Part shown: one piece after another, positions 1 through 5,657 of the stretch | Layout: each line of letters starts with the position of its first letter | How positions within the stretch are numbered: the stretch's first letter is position 1 | Assembly: GCA_017500625.1 (NCBI GenBank) | Contig: JAFVYX010000003.1 | Location: 1 to 6,738 of the forward strand | Direction of reading: 5' to 3' | Source of the DNA: Clostridia bacterium | GTDB taxonomy: Bacteria > Bacillota_A > Clostridia > Oscillospirales > CAG-272 | Length of the DNA stretch: 6,738 nucleotides | Program-made: the position numbers and the translations under genes | Notes under the pieces: model-generated | Databases searched by the model: none | Seen by the model: the letters and a program-made list of their open reading frames with translations, nothing else | Told to the model about the DNA's origin: nothing

Positions 1-536
1 AAGGCGCGGATCTCGGGGAATTCCTTGTAAAGCGCGGCCACGGCCAGCGTCATGGGGTTCGTGTAATTGATGACGTAGGCCTTGGGGCAATAGTCGCGCA
101 CGGCGCGGGCGATCTCGCGGAACATGGGGATCGTACGCAGGGCGCGAATGATGCCGCCGGGGCCCGTGGAGTCACCGACGGGCTGATAAATGCCGTACTT
201 TTCGGGGTGGTGCACATCGCTCTCCATCTCGTCAAAGGTGCCGGGGAGGATCGAGATGATGACAAAATCAGCACCCGTCAGGGCCTCACCGATCGTCTTT
301 TTCGCCGTGTAGGTCCACTTGCCAACGGCATCGGGAAGCTCGTTGAACTTGTTGCCGATGACCTCGTTGGCCTTCGCCGCCTCAAAGTCAATGTCGTAAA
401 GATCGACACTGCCCGAAAGGTCTTCCGCCGCGGCAAGGTCGCTCATCAGGCCCCAGGCCCAACCGCGCGAGCCACCGCCAATGTAAGCGATCTTCAGGTT
501 GTCGACGCGCTTGTCGCCGTAAACTGCAGAGCTCAT
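1..536 (-). CDS. Glycoside hydrolase family 4 protein, N-terminal part (alpha-galactosidase / alpha-galacturonidase-like), cut by window edge
   Basis: GH4 enzymes are cytoplasmic glycosidases that need NAD+ and a divalent metal and cleave by a redox-elimination mechanism. The 178 visible residues show the N-terminal Rossmann fold: strand and dinucleotide loop IAYIGGGSRGW (residues 16-26), the acidic strand end DLYDID (45-50), FVIISILPGTFDEM (91-104), the family block YGIYQPVGDSTGPGGIIRAL (114-133), and VINYTNPM (155-162), where the Asn-Pro precedes the substrate/metal region. The metal-binding Cys and His motif lies beyond the edge, so substrate class cannot be fixed. The GGGSRGW start and the GDSTGPGG block resemble the galactosidase/uronidase branch more than the phospho-glucosidases, which is an inference. 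The start at 536 is set by AAGGAG at 549-544 with 7 bases of spacing. It is divergent from the SH3b/C39 gene and has a very strong promoter, which suggests high expression. Family call is firm; specificity is not. Confidence 0.9.
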   Translation of the reverse strand, partial: MSSAVYGDKRVDNLKIAYIGGGSRGWAWGLMSDLAAAEDLSGSVDLYDIDFEAAKANEVIGNKFNELPDAVGKWTYTAKKTIGEALTGADFVIISILPGTFDEMESDVHHPEKYGIYQPVGDSTGPGGIIRALRTIPMFREIARAVRDYCPKAYVINYTNPMTLAVAALYKEFPEIRA

Positions 537-581
537 AAGAATTCTCCTTGAAATTTTTGTTATGGGGGTCAACCCTCCTCA

Positions 582-610
582 ATTATACGGGCGCGCGGGC
601 GCGATGTCAA
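582..610 (-). promoter_or_regulatory. Perfect sigma-A promoter of the GH4 gene
   Basis: Reading the minus strand, TTGACA (610-605) is followed by exactly 17 bases and TATAAT (587-582), both full consensus hexamers. The predicted transcript start is near 575, giving a leader of about 39 bases before the GH4 start codon. The spacer is almost entirely G and C. A short inverted repeat, GGGTCAACCC (566-575), overlaps the predicted start site and could be an operator, but its arms are only 4 bp. Confidence 0.9.
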
Positions 611-620
611 GCCTTTTCCC

Positions 621-650
621 AAAAAAACCCCCACTTTTTGAAAAGCGGGG
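621..650 (-). terminator. Leftward intrinsic terminator upstream of the GH4 promoter
   Basis: On the minus strand, CCCC-g-CTTTT pairs with AAAAG-t-GGGG (650-629, one internal mismatch, two-base loop) and is followed by a run of seven T (627-621). On the plus strand there is no T run after the stem, so it is directional. It ends about 10 bases before the -35 box of the GH4 promoter and would shield that promoter from leftward read-through. Confidence 0.6.
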
Positions 651-682
651 AAGAAAGCGGAAGATTGCCGATATTTGGCCTC

Positions 683-711
683 TTCCCAAAGGGGGGAGGG
701 GGTGGTATAAT
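683..711 (+). promoter_or_regulatory. Promoter of the SH3b/C39-like gene
   Basis: TTCCCA (683-688, four of six consensus bases) is spaced 17 bases from a perfect TATAAT (706-711). The predicted start is near 718, leaving a leader of about 55 bases before the ATG at 773. The spacer is a G-rich run (691-702). The -10 box is strong and the -35 box is moderate. Confidence 0.75.
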
Positions 712-721
712 GGAGGCACCC

Positions 722-741
722 GACATTCCCAAGGGGGTGTC
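722..741 (+). promoter_or_regulatory. Hairpin in the 5' leader of the SH3b/C39-like gene
   Basis: GACATTCCC (722-730) can pair with GGGGGTGTC (733-741), nine pairs including two G-U, around an AA centre. It begins within a few bases of the predicted transcript start and ends 12 bases before the ribosome binding site AAAGGAGG (754-761). It may stabilise the 5' end of the mRNA. No T run follows, so it is not a terminator. A similar stem lies at 679-699. Confidence 0.4.
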
Positions 742-772
742 GCTCATACCAGAAAAGGAGGATATCCCGACA

Positions 773-1738
773 ATGAAACGAATATTCTCTTTCAGTCTTA
801 TCTTAGCACTCTTGCTATCGGTGGGGGCGTTAGCCGTCCCCATAACCGCGGCGGCCGCCACCCCACGGGCCGCGGGCCTTGTGGACACGGGCGGCGGACG
901 GCTGAACGTGCGCGCCTCCCCCTCCACCGGCGGCGCGTGGGTCGCCTCACTCACAAGCGGCGAGACCGTTACGCTGCTTGAAAAAACGGGGGAGTGGTGG
1001 CGCGTGGAATACGCCGCAGGCAAAACGGGCTACTGCCACGGCGCTTACCTCACCGTTACGTCGACCGCCACCGCCACGGTCGCCACGGGGCAAAGCACGC
1101 TGAACGTGCGGAGCGGTCCCGCGACCTCGTACGCGCGCATCGGCTCACTGAAAAGCGGCACGGCCGTCATCGTGCTTTCGACAAGCGGCGACTTTTGCCG
1201 CATTCTCTATGCGGGCAACCGCACAGGGTACGTAAGCCGCGCCTACCTCAAGGGGGCCGAGGCCTACCCCGCCGTCTCCCTCAGCGTCCCCTGCTACCGC
1301 CAGTGGGACAGCCGCTGGGGGTGGATGAAGGTGGGAGCATCGGGCAAGACGCTCTCAAGCATCGGCTGTGCAACCACGGGCATCTCGATGATCGAGTCCT
1401 ACCGCACGGGCGCCGCCCTCACCCCCGCGGTGATGGTGAAGCGGCTTTCCTATACGGCAAGCGGCAACGTCTATTGGCCGAGCGATTACACGCCGCACTT
1501 CTACCGTGAGGGCTACCTTGCCGACATCTACCGTGAATTGCAAAAGGGTCACCCCGTCCTCATCGGTGCCAAGACCGCCGCGGGCGGCCAGCACTGGGTG
1601 GTGGTGACGGGCTTCACGGGGGGCGATCGCATCACCGCCGCGGGCTTCACCATTCACGACCCCGGGGTCTCCTCCCGCAGGACCCTGGCCAACTACTTTG
1701 CCGCCTACCCCATTTTCTACAAATATTTTACTTATTGA
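773..1738 (+). CDS. Secreted protein with two SH3b domains and a C39-like cysteine peptidase domain
   Basis: This 321-aa protein is probably exported and acts at the cell wall. Residues 1-28 form a signal peptide: MKR, a hydrophobic core and a likely cut after the AAA near 28. Two bacterial SH3 domains follow (about 35-95 and 101-160), each with the LNVRSGP-type start (RLNVRASPS 43-51; TLNVRSGPA 109-117) and a GY motif near the end (GYCHGAYL; GYVSRAYL). SH3b domains usually bind peptidoglycan. Residues 168-321 match the C39-like fold: YRQWDSRWG (175-183), SIGCATTGISMI (196-207), QHWVVVTGF (273-281) and IHDPG (294-298). The likely catalytic residues are Cys199, His274 and Asp296. The start at 773 is chosen because it opens the signal peptide and follows AAAGGAGG (754-761, 11 bases); the frame stays open further upstream but without signal-peptide logic. 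There is no ABC transporter nearby, so bacteriocin-leader processing is unlikely. The substrate is unknown; a role in wall or protein turnover is inference. Confidence 0.9.
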   Translation: MKRIFSFSLILALLLSVGALAVPITAAAATPRAAGLVDTGGGRLNVRASPSTGGAWVASLTSGETVTLLEKTGEWWRVEYAAGKTGYCHGAYLTVTSTATATVATGQSTLNVRSGPATSYARIGSLKSGTAVIVLSTSGDFCRILYAGNRTGYVSRAYLKGAEAYPAVSLSVPCYRQWDSRWGWMKVGASGKTLSSIGCATTGISMIESYRTGAALTPAVMVKRLSYTASGNVYWPSDYTPHFYREGYLADIYRELQKGHPVLIGAKTAAGGQHWVVVTGFTGGDRITAAGFTIHDPGVSSRRTLANYFAAYPIFYKYFTY

Positions 1739-1764
1739 CGGAAGGTTTTGTTTACAAAACAAAG

Positions 1765-1790
1765 AAAAAAGCCGCAAATGCGGCTTTTTT
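1765..1790. terminator. Bidirectional intrinsic terminator between convergent genes
   Basis: GCCGC (1771-1775) pairs with GCGGC (1780-1784), optionally extended by one A-T pair. The stem is flanked by a run of six A on the left and six T on the right. It therefore works in both directions, ending the SH3b/C39 transcript (stop at 1738) and the leftward dus transcript (stop at 1912). Confidence 0.9.
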
Positions 1791-1810
1791 CTTGTGCCTT
1801 GTTGGCGGCG

Positions 1811-1893
1811 TGATGAGATACAAGGGCGGGGCGCCCTTGATGATATACACGACTGTGTCGTGATGATATACACCGCGCTCTCGCGCGGTGATG
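1811..1893. repeat. Array of three different hairpins joined by the linker ATGATATA
   Basis: Three perfect inverted repeats sit in tandem. Hairpin A (1821-1839) is CAAGGGCG/CGCCCTTG with loop GGG. Hairpin B (1848-1862) is CACGAC/GTCGTG with loop TGT. Hairpin C (1871-1890) is CACCGCGC/GCGCGGTG with loop TCTC. The linkers are ATGAGATA (1813-1820), ATGATATA (1840-1847) and ATGATATA (1863-1870), with a decayed ATGGAGGG after hairpin C. Every stem opens with CA and closes with TG, while the inside of each stem differs yet remains self-complementary. The array lies in the 3' untranslated part of the dus transcript, 19 bases after its stop codon and before the terminator. It fits no repeat family I can name. 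Confidence 0.85.
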
Positions 1894-1911
1894 GAGGGGC
1901 GGGCGGCGGCT

Positions 1912-2883
1912 TTACGGGGCCTCTGTCAGCGGGGACAGAAGGGCGGCGACCTCCGCGTAGGTCGTGGCGGCGTTGACGGCACCGCGAATCGCGGCGGCTC
2001 CCGCCATACCGCGGGTGTAGGCGGCGATCTGCTTGCGCGACTCGCGGACGGCGACCGCCTCCCCCTTGTCGGCGATGGCGGCGCGAAGGTGGGCGAGCGC
2101 CGTCTCGATGCGCTCGGCGCGCGTGGGGGGTGGCACGCACTCACCGCGCAGAGCGGCGGCGACCTCACGGAAGACAAAGGGGTTACCGATGGCGCCGCGG
2201 CCGATCATCAGACCGTGACAGCCGCTCTCGGAGAGGCACCTGACGGCGGTGGGGGCATCGGTGACGTCACCGTTCCCGATGACGGGAACGGGCACGGCGG
2301 CGCGAACGGCGGCGATCGTTTCCCAATCGGCGCTTCCCGCGTACATCTCGGCACGGGTACGTCCGTGGACGAAAAGAAAGGCAGCGCCCGCCGCGGTGAC
2401 GGCCTCGGCCACGCGGAGGACGGTCAGCTCCTCCCGCGTCCAGCCGAGACGCAGCTTGACCGAGAGCGGCAGGTCCTTGGGCAAGGCGGCGCGGACGGCG
2501 GCGACGAGACGGTAGCAGAGATTGGGATCGCGCAGAAGCGCGCTTCCCTCGCCGTTCCCCGCGATCTTCGGCACGGGACAGCCCATATTGACGTCGATCC
2601 CCGCAGGGCGAGAGCCGCAGTAGCCGTCGGCCAAAAGGGCGGCGGCCTCGGCCATCACCTCGGGCTCCTTGCCGAACAGCTGCAAAAGAACAGGCCCCTC
2701 GGGCGGAGTGATCCTGCCGAGGGGTACCGTTTTCTTATCGCGATAGACCACCGCCTTGGCCGAGATCATCTCGCTGACCGAGGCCTCGGCCCCCATACGG
2801 TGGCAAAGGGCGCGCATGGCGGTGTCGCTGTATCCCGCCATCGGGGCCAGCCAGAGGCGCGGCAGGGGGGAGAGTGCGCTCAC
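1912..2883 (-). CDS. dus: tRNA-dihydrouridine synthase
   Basis: This flavoenzyme reduces uridine to dihydrouridine in the D loop of tRNA, using FMN and NADPH. The 323-aa length is normal for the family. Visible motifs are the FMN-barrel start LAPMAGYSD (12-20), VSEMISAKAV (36-45), VNMGCPVPKI (98-107) with the catalytic Cys102, SVKLRLGW (141-148) with the substrate/FMN Lys143, FVHGRTRAEMYAG (171-183), VIGNGDV (201-207), and MIGRGAIGNPFVF (226-238) for phosphate binding. The C-terminal helical tRNA-binding part (about 255-323) contains RESRKQIAAYTRG. The start codon is GTG at 2883, which overlaps the upstream stop as GTGA; no strong ribosome binding site precedes it, so translation is probably coupled to the membrane-protein gene. 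The subfamily looks DusB-like, but this is not certain. The 3' untranslated region carries the hairpin array. Confidence 0.95.
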   Translation of the reverse strand: MSALSPLPRLWLAPMAGYSDTAMRALCHRMGAEASVSEMISAKAVVYRDKKTVPLGRITPPEGPVLLQLFGKEPEVMAEAAALLADGYCGSRPAGIDVNMGCPVPKIAGNGEGSALLRDPNLCYRLVAAVRAALPKDLPLSVKLRLGWTREELTVLRVAEAVTAAGAAFLFVHGRTRAEMYAGSADWETIAAVRAAVPVPVIGNGDVTDAPTAVRCLSESGCHGLMIGRGAIGNPFVFREVAAALRGECVPPPTRAERIETALAHLRAAIADKGEAVAVRESRKQIAAYTRGMAGAAAIRGAVNAATTYAEVAALLSPLTEAP

Positions 2884-3413
2884 AGAGACAGTCCGTCCGA
2901 AACGACGGTGACCGAGTTGTACTTGGCGATCATCTTGACGAGCTTGGTCGTGGCCTCAAAGAGGACCGCCGTCGGCTTTCCGTCCTCGGCGCGAAACTCG
3001 AGAAGGTAGCTGTCGGGGCTTTTCTGCGTGCCACGGTAGTCACGCACCGCAAGGCCCGCAAGCGAGACGTCGGCCGTCAGGGGCACAACGCGCACGGCCT
3101 CGCGGAGGCGCACCGAAAGAATGCGGCGGCGCTTTTTGGTGCTGTAAAGCTTTTCGACGGCAAAGTCGCCGTGCTCCACCACGTACTCGTAGTCAAACGA
3201 CACAAGGCGCCACGTGGAGGGGATCAGCACGAGCAAAAAGATCGGCAGAATGGCGATGAGCGCGGGCATCTTGACGGGCACGAGAAAAACGACGCAATAG
3301 CCCACCGAAAAGAGCACGTAGCCGAGAATAAGCAGAATGCGGAGAAGAAGCAGCTTGCCCTCGGCACGCGTTTTGACGCCGTACGAGGCGGAGTTGAAGC
3401 TGTATTCGTCCAT
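2880..3413 (-). CDS. Small membrane protein, two N-terminal helices and a cytoplasmic domain (resembles DUF6106-type proteins)
   Basis: The function is unknown. The 177-aa product has a short polar N-terminus, two hydrophobic segments forming a hairpin (about 21-45 and 49-67), then a soluble domain of about 110 residues that is probably cytoplasmic. The domain starts with FDYEYVVEHGDFAVEKL (73-89), a basic cluster KKRRR (93-97) and alternating strands, ending in a helix (ATTKLVKMIAKY, 154-165). This 'YEY..E/N-G-x-x-x-x-x-K' pattern after paired helices resembles small clostridial proteins annotated DUF6106 and the bacterial PH-like fold; this is from memory and tentative. The start at 3413 is supported by AAAGGAG (3428-3422) with 8 bases of spacing; an upstream in-frame ATG at 3530 lies within the promoter and is rejected. 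It is the first gene of a two-gene operon with dus. Pairing with dus may be only local convenience. Confidence 0.85.
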   Translation of the reverse strand: MDEYSFNSASYGVKTRAEGKLLLLRILLILGYVLFSVGYCVVFLVPVKMPALIAILPIFLLVLIPSTWRLVSFDYEYVVEHGDFAVEKLYSTKKRRRILSVRLREAVRVVPLTADVSLAGLAVRDYRGTQKSPDSYLLEFRAEDGKPTAVLFEATTKLVKMIAKYNSVTVVSDGLSL

Positions 3414-3476
3414 AAGTGGCTCTCCTTTGCTTGCTAAGGAATTTTTGTCCCCCCTCTTTTCTTTTGCTAAGAATTT

Positions 3477-3485
3477 TGTTATAAT
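3477..3485 (+). promoter_or_regulatory. Extended -10 promoter of the U32-maf-nth operon
   Basis: TG (3477-3478), one base and a perfect TATAAT (3480-3485) form an extended -10 element. No good -35 box lies 16-18 bases upstream (TTTTCT at 3457-3462 is the best), which is common for extended -10 promoters. The predicted start is near 3492, giving a leader of about 93 bases before the U32 ATG. It overlaps the start region of the opposing promoter. Confidence 0.65.
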
Positions 3486-3501
3486 GGTGGGGAACAGTTG
3501 T

Positions 3502-3530
3502 ATGATACCCGATTTTTCCGAAAAAGTCAA
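3502..3530 (-). promoter_or_regulatory. Promoter of the membrane protein-dus operon
   Basis: On the minus strand, TTGACT (3530-3525) is followed by 17 bases and TATCAT (3507-3502), each one base from consensus. The predicted start is near 3495, about 82 bases before the ATG at 3413. A near-perfect inverted repeat TTTTTC-c-GAAAAA (3513-3525) fills the spacer, and the 10-bp palindrome GCCGTACGGC (3531-3540) abuts the -35 box; either may be an operator. Confidence 0.8.
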
Positions 3531-3572
3531 GCCGTACGGCCAAGCATAACGAAAAAATGCAAGCCGCGGCGG

Positions 3573-3580
3573 AAAGGAGG
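3573..3580 (+). promoter_or_regulatory. Ribosome binding site that fixes the U32 start
   Basis: AAAGGAGG is a full anti-16S match but ends only 4 bases before the ATG at 3585, which is short. The same frame is open upstream to an ATG at 3498, but that start has no ribosome binding site and lies at the predicted transcript start, so 3585 is preferred. The protein from 3585 begins directly with the conserved ELLSPAGSPEAL block. Confidence 0.75.
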
Positions 3581-3584
3581 CGCC

Positions 3585-5657
3585 ATGCGCCGCAAGACCG
3601 CACTCCCCGAGCTTCTGTCACCCGCGGGCTCTCCCGAGGCACTCTACGCCGCCGTCAGCGCGGGGGCGGACGCCGTTTATCTCGGCGGCCTTCATTCGGC
3701 GCGCGCCTTTGCCAAGAACTTTGACGAGGCGGCGCTTTCGGACGCTGTGTGCTACGCCCACCTCTACGGCGTGCGCGTCTACCTCGCGCTCAACACCCTG
3801 CTTTTTGACCGTGAGCTGGGGGGCGTGCTCGCCTACGCCGAGCGTGTGGCCGCGCTTGGCATCGATGCCGCGATCGTGGCCGACGTGGGGCTTTTGGCAC
3901 TTCTCCGTCGCCACCTGCCGCAGCTACCGATCCACGCCTCCACGCAGGCCTTTATCCACAACGTTGACACCGCCGACCTGTACGCCTCTCTGGGGGCCTC
4001 TCGCGTAGTGGCGGCGCGTGAGCTGTCTCTCGACAATATCCGCCGTATGGTGGACGGCGCAGCCGCCGAGGTTGAGGTCTTTCTCCACGGCGCGCTGTGC
4101 GTCAGCCACTCGGGACAATGTCTCTTTTCCTCGCTGGTCGGGGGGCGGAGCGGTAACCGCGGAGAATGCGCCCAGCCCTGCCGCCTGCCCTACGGCAAGG
4201 GGTACCCTCTGTCGCTCTCCGATCTCTCGTTGGCCGAGCACGTCCCCGCGCTCATTGATGCGGGCATCGCCTCACTGAAGATCGAGGGACGCATGAAATC
4301 CCCCGCCTACGTCCACGGCGTCACGTCTCTCTACCGCCGTCTCCTTGACGAAGGACGCGCCGCCACGCGTGAGGAGGTGCGTGAGGCCGCCGCCCTCTTT
4401 TCCCGTGGGGGCTTCACCGACCGCTACCTCACGGCGCGGCACACCGAGCCGATGACGGGCGTGCGGAGCGAGGCCGACAAGGCCGCCACGCGTGAAAGAC
4501 AAGAAAACTTTACTTTTGTGCCAAAAGACGTAACGGGAGCGGCCGAAATCGTGGAGGGAAAGCCCGCACGGTTCTCTCTTTCGCTCGGGGAACGGACGGT
4601 CACCGTCACGGGAGACGTCCCCTCGGCAGCCAAGAGCGCCCCCCTCACCGAGGAGGACGTCCGCACCCGTCTTACGAAATTCGGCGGTACCTTTCTCCGC
4701 CTTCCGCCAAGCGACCTTTCGCTGACGCTCGATGAGGGGCTGTTCCTCACGGCGGGCGCCCTCAATTCCCTGCGCCGCGCCGCCGCCGAAGCCCTCTTAA
4801 ACGCGACACGCCCCCCTCTCTGTGAGGAGAATCCCCAAAAAGGCGCCACCCCCACGGTGGCCGTGGAAGACACCGCGACCACCAAGACCGCAAAAGCCCC
4901 TGCGGACGCCAAGACCGTAGAGACCGCCGCGCCGCTCCCCCACCGCACCGCCGCCTGCCACACCGTGGCACAGTATCGCGCGCTCCTCGACGAGGGCTTT
5001 TTCGACCGCCTGTATCTGCCGCTTGAGGCGGTGGCGACCGTGGACGCCGCCAAGGGCGCCGAGGTGGCGATGCCGAGCGTGATCACCGACGCCGAGCGCC
5101 CGCGCGTGCTCGCTATGCTGAAGGCGGCCTATGAGCGCGGTGCGCGCTACGCGCTCTGCGAAAGCTACGGGCAGATCGCTCTCGTGCGTGAGGTCGGCTT
5201 CACCGCCGTCGGCGGTCACCGCCTGAACGTCACCAACCGTGAGAGCGCCACGGTGCTTCTTGCCCTTGGCGTCCCCGACCTTTTGCTTTCGCCCGAGCTG
5301 TCGGCCACGCGGCTCTCGCCGCTCCCTCACCGCGCGATCGTATACGGGCGCATTCCCCTGATGCTGACCGAGCGTTGCTTTGTGCGCGAGGGCTTCGGGT
5401 GCGGTGCCTGCGAGCGCGCCGCTCTCACCGATCGCCGCGGCGTGCGCTTCCCGATGCTGCGCGAGTGGGAGCATCGCACCGTGATCCTCAACAGTCTCCC
5501 GACCTACCTTGGCGACCGCCCCGAGCTTTTGCGGGCCGTCACAAGGGAGCATTACCTCTTTACCGTAGAAACCGAAAAGGAGTGCCGCGCCGTTTGCCGC
5601 GCCGCCCGAGGTCACGAACCGATGGCGGTGGCCGTGCGCCGTTTGCCAACACCATGA
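3585..5657 (+). CDS. Long U32-family protein (RlhA/TrhP-like RNA hydroxylation factor)
   Basis: U32 proteins were first called collagenase-like peptidases; E. coli members RlhA and TrhP instead hydroxylate 23S rRNA C2501 and tRNA U34. This 690-aa protein has the long architecture. Residues 8-290 are the U32 domain: ELLSPAGSPEALYAAVSAGA (9-28), AVYLGG (30-35), HASTQ (117-121), LKIEGRMKSPAYV (231-243). Within it Cys172, Cys179, Cys195 and Cys199 (C-x6-C-x15-C-x3-C) match the expected iron-sulfur ligands. About 300-405 is a DUF3656-like beta-rich insert. Residues 410-455 form a Thr/Ala/Lys/Pro-rich linker. Residues 456-690 are a second U32-type region with YALCESYGQI (522-531), YGRIPLM (587-593) and a further cluster Cys598, Cys606, Cys609. 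No protease active site is evident. It is first in an operon with maf (ATGA overlap at 5654-5657). An RNA-modification role is inferred from the family; which RNA is modified is unknown. Confidence 0.92.
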   Translation: MRRKTALPELLSPAGSPEALYAAVSAGADAVYLGGLHSARAFAKNFDEAALSDAVCYAHLYGVRVYLALNTLLFDRELGGVLAYAERVAALGIDAAIVADVGLLALLRRHLPQLPIHASTQAFIHNVDTADLYASLGASRVVAARELSLDNIRRMVDGAAAEVEVFLHGALCVSHSGQCLFSSLVGGRSGNRGECAQPCRLPYGKGYPLSLSDLSLAEHVPALIDAGIASLKIEGRMKSPAYVHGVTSLYRRLLDEGRAATREEVREAAALFSRGGFTDRYLTARHTEPMTGVRSEADKAATRERQENFTFVPKDVTGAAEIVEGKPARFSLSLGERTVTVTGDVPSAAKSAPLTEEDVRTRLTKFGGTFLRLPPSDLSLTLDEGLFLTAGALNSLRRAAAEALLNATRPPLCEENPQKGATPTVAVEDTATTKTAKAPADAKTVETAAPLPHRTAACHTVAQYRALLDEGFFDRLYLPLEAVATVDAAKGAEVAMPSVITDAERPRVLAMLKAAYERGARYALCESYGQIALVREVGFTAVGGHRLNVTNRESATVLLALGVPDLLLSPELSATRLSPLPHRAIVYGRIPLMLTERCFVREGFGCGACERAALTDRRGVRFPMLREWEHRTVILNSLPTYLGDRPELLRAVTREHYLFTVETEKECRAVCRAARGHEPMAVAVRRLPTP

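Noticed and set aside
589..603. Z-DNA-forming GC alternation in the GH4 promoter spacer
   Set aside because: The alternation is interrupted and short, so no separate feature is justified.
691..705. G-quadruplex in the promoter spacer
   Set aside because: The G runs are effectively two long tracts plus GG pairs, not four separated runs of three or more; hairpin pairing explains the stretch better.
548..772. Upstream extension of the SH3b/C39 gene to an ATG at 548
   Set aside because: It would start before the promoter and bury the signal peptide; the start at 773 with AAAGGAGG fits better.
1811..1893. Miniature CRISPR array
   Set aside because: The constant units are only 8-12 bases and the 'spacers' are all palindromes of 15-20 bases, unlike CRISPR repeats and spacers; no cas gene is present.
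1355..2140. Minus-strand open frame of 261 codons with a repeated VYIITTQSCISS-like peptide
   Set aside because: The repeated peptide is only the translation of the hairpin array; the rest is antisense to the C39 domain and out of frame with dus.
1888..3009. Long plus-strand open frame of 373 codons opposite dus
   Set aside because: It is antisense to dus, Gly/Arg/His-rich with no family motif, and has no ribosome binding site; a typical shadow in GC-rich DNA.
4797..5615. Minus-strand open frame of 272 codons inside the U32 gene
   Set aside because: Composition is shadow-like and the opposite strand encodes a clearly conserved U32 C-terminal region.
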